Shown piece by piece: positions 33,688 to 34,767 of a DNA stretch of 34,767 nt. The notes beneath the pieces were generated by a model, which was not told the DNA's origin, searched no databases, and saw only the letters and a list, made by a program, of their open reading frames with translations. A program made the translations under genes and the position numbers. The DNA is from RUG754 sp964345365. Lineage in GTDB: Bacteria > Bacillota > Clostridia > Peptostreptococcales > Anaerovoracaceae. Location of the stretch: positions 1 to 34,767 of the forward strand of contig CAYFQR010000017.1 in NCBI GenBank assembly GCA_964345365.1. The letters run 5' to 3'. Position 1 is the stretch's first letter, and every line of letters begins with the position of its first letter.

Positions 33688-33771
33688 ATCATCATTTTTT
33701 TCGCAGGCGCGAATGGTGACTTCTATCCCCTCGGCAGAATTATCCTGAATGAATCTAAAACGAATTTTCAT
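33505..33771 (-). pseudogene. N-terminal fragment of a LytTR-type regulator, fused out of frame to FN3 sequence
   Basis: The first ~37 residues, MKIRFRFIQDNSAEGIEVTI and on to DVEKLLSKL, look like the start of small clostridial LytTR DNA-binding regulators. After about 33660 the DNA is the FN3 fragment read in the wrong frame, so the tail (88 residues in all) is meaningless and the LytTR DNA-binding domain is missing. The start has GGGAG 7 nt upstream and a strong promoter, so the 5' half of the gene is intact. This is a true recombination junction or a misassembly. Confidence 0.65.
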
Positions 33772-33799
33772 ATATTCTCTCCCATTCTACCTGATTCCT

Positions 33800-33828
33800 A
33801 TTATACTTTCATTCATCGCCCTATGCAA
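33800..33828 (-). promoter_or_regulatory. Strong promoter before the LytTR fragment
   Basis: On the minus strand TTGCAT (33828-33823), a 17-nt spacer and a perfect TATAAT (33805-33800). It would start a transcript about 25 nt before the fragment's ATG. Confidence 0.75.
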
Positions 33829-33878
33829 GACCATCGTCTTATTCGGTCATTTCCCGTCGCATTCGGTTTTCACGGGCT

Positions 33879-33908
33879 AAAAAACATCCCCGAATTTCTT
33901 CGGGGATG
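33879..33908 (-). terminator. Rho-independent terminator of etfA
   Basis: CATCCCCGAA and TTCGGGGATG form a perfect 10-bp stem with a GAAA loop on the minus strand, followed by a six-T run. It lies about 55 bp after the etfA stop. Textbook intrinsic terminator. Confidence 0.95.
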
Positions 33909-33963
33909 CCTGTTTATAGCTAATTAACTTTCAACTTTTTTAATCGGCTATTGCCTTTTGCAG

Positions 33964-34767
33964 CTATTTAACTTCACAAACCTCAGGGGTTCCGCCCTCA
34001 GCTCTTGTAGTTGCGTCATAGAGAGCTTCCGCGTTGTCCCATTCCTTGATGATTTCAGGGATGACTTTGTAGAGGTCTCCTACGATTGCGTAGTCGGCGA
34101 TTTCCATGATAGGAGCTTCTGCGTCCTTGTTGATAGCTACGATGCACTGTGAAGTCTGCATTCCTGCCAAGTGCTGAATAGCACCGGAGATTCCGCATGC
34201 AAAGTAGATTTCAGGCTTAACCGTAGTTCCTGTCTGACCTACCTGGTGTGAATGGTCGATCCAACCCGCATCAACAGCAGCACGGGAGGAGCCTACAACT
34301 CCGCCAACCTTGTCGGCGAATTCTTTGATAAGCTCGAAGCCGGAAGCATCTCCAAGGCCACGACCGCCGGAGCAGATGATTTTGGCATCTGTAAGGGAAA
34401 CTAATTCCTTAGCGGACTTAACAACTTCTATAACCTTGATTCTGATGTCGTCTTCTGCGATTTCAGGTTTAACATGAACGATTTCACCCTGCGGGCAGGA
34501 AAGAGGTTCTATCTTCTGCATTACGCCCGGACGAACTGTTGACATCTGCGGACGTGTATTAGGGCAAACGATGGTAGCCATGAGGTTACCGCCGAATGCA
34601 GGACGAGTCTGCTTGATTCCTGTTGACGGGTCGTCAGGGTCTAATGTTGAAGTGTCTAATGTGGTGTTTTCTTTTGCGAATTCGATGTATTTTGAAACCT
34701 TAACATCGAGATGTGTGCAGTCAGCCGTGAGTCCCGTATCGCATCTTGCGGCAATACGAGGAGCGAG
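33964..34767 (-). CDS. etfA: Electron transfer flavoprotein alpha subunit, C-terminal part (5' end outside window)
   Basis: The reading frame stays open to the window edge, giving 267 C-terminal residues. It begins in the N-terminal Etf domain (LAPRIAARCDTGLTADCTHL, then RPAFGGNLMATIVCPNTRPQM) and includes the FAD-binding C-terminal domain: GGRGLGDASGFELIKEFADK, SSRAAVDAGW, GQTGTTVKPEIYFACGISGA, QHLAGMQTSQCIVAINKDA and IMEIADYAIVGDLYKVIPEI. EtfA with EtfB carries electrons to or from acyl-CoA dehydrogenases; in anaerobic Clostridia the pair often bifurcates electrons with butyryl- or acryloyl-CoA dehydrogenase. Which type this is cannot be decided without the partners, which lie outside the window. 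Confidence 0.95.
   Translation of the reverse strand, partial: LAPRIAARCDTGLTADCTHLDVKVSKYIEFAKENTTLDTSTLDPDDPSTGIKQTRPAFGGNLMATIVCPNTRPQMSTVRPGVMQKIEPLSCPQGEIVHVKPEIAEDDIRIKVIEVVKSAKELVSLTDAKIICSGGRGLGDASGFELIKEFADKVGGVVGSSRAAVDAGWIDHSHQVGQTGTTVKPEIYFACGISGAIQHLAGMQTSQCIVAINKDAEAPIMEIADYAIVGDLYKVIPEIIKEWDNAEALYDATTRAEGGTPEVCEVK

Noticed and set aside
1..34767. tRNA or rRNA genes, CRISPR arrays, complete insertion sequences, prophage or defence genes
   Set aside because: No cloverleaf, spaced repeat array, transposase or defence-type protein was recognised on either strand.

Overview
The window looks like a chromosomal segment from an anaerobic, low-to-moderate-GC member of the Firmicutes (class Clostridia). 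This rests on the Gram-positive dcw cluster, strong GGAGG ribosome-binding sites, a consensus CIRCE operator, a clostridial-style EtfA and a lipoprotein-type OppA. Placement near Anaerovoracaceae/Family XIII is a weak inference. Two N runs (20734-20833 and 23556-23565) show a draft, possibly metagenomic, assembly. Nearly every gene lies on the minus strand; the only plus-strand gene I support is a small membrane protein at 30556-30777.

Reading along the minus strand from high to low coordinates: (1) 34767-33964, the 3' part of etfA with a clear terminator. (2) 33771-33428, a chimeric pseudogene: the start of a LytTR-type regulator with an intact promoter, joined out of frame to the end of an FN3-like surface protein. 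(3) 33355-33218, a structured segment plus a terminator-like hairpin. (4) 33093-30928, a two-gene unit of an MFS transporter and a glycerophosphodiester phosphodiesterase. (5) 30777-30163, the small membrane protein, two copies of a 35-bp palindromic element, and CIRCE with the clpB promoter. (6) 30162-27562, clpB. (7) 27254-21048, a complete oligopeptide ABC transporter, oppB-C-D-F, followed by oppA with its own promoter. (8) 21047-20455, the oppA terminator, an unassigned stretch with a suspect assembly gap, and the dcw promoter with three MraZ boxes. (9) 20454-8055, the dcw cluster mraZ-rsmH-ftsL-PBP-murF-mraY-murD-ftsW-murG-ftsQ-ftsZ. (10) 8004-1, an SPOUT RNA methylase, pheS, pheT, zapA, mutS2 and the 5' part of argS.

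The dcw genes build lipid II (MurF, MurD, MraY, MurG), polymerise and cross-link it at the septum (FtsW plus the class B PBP) and assemble the divisome (FtsZ, FtsQ, FtsL, ZapA). murE, murB, murC and ftsA are not in the cluster. MraZ probably represses the cluster through boxes that fill the promoter spacer and -10. The Opp system imports peptides. ClpB is a heat-shock disaggregase under HrcA control.

The coding content is mostly ordinary. The unusual material is between genes: a five-copy tandem duplication of the murD-stop/ftsW-start junction, a family of 35-bp palindromes (one copy supplies the ftsQ stop), a near-perfect inverted repeat at the predicted oppB transcription start, a CIRCE placed upstream of the -35, and the structured segment before the MFS gene. 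No tRNA, rRNA, CRISPR array or intact insertion sequence was seen.
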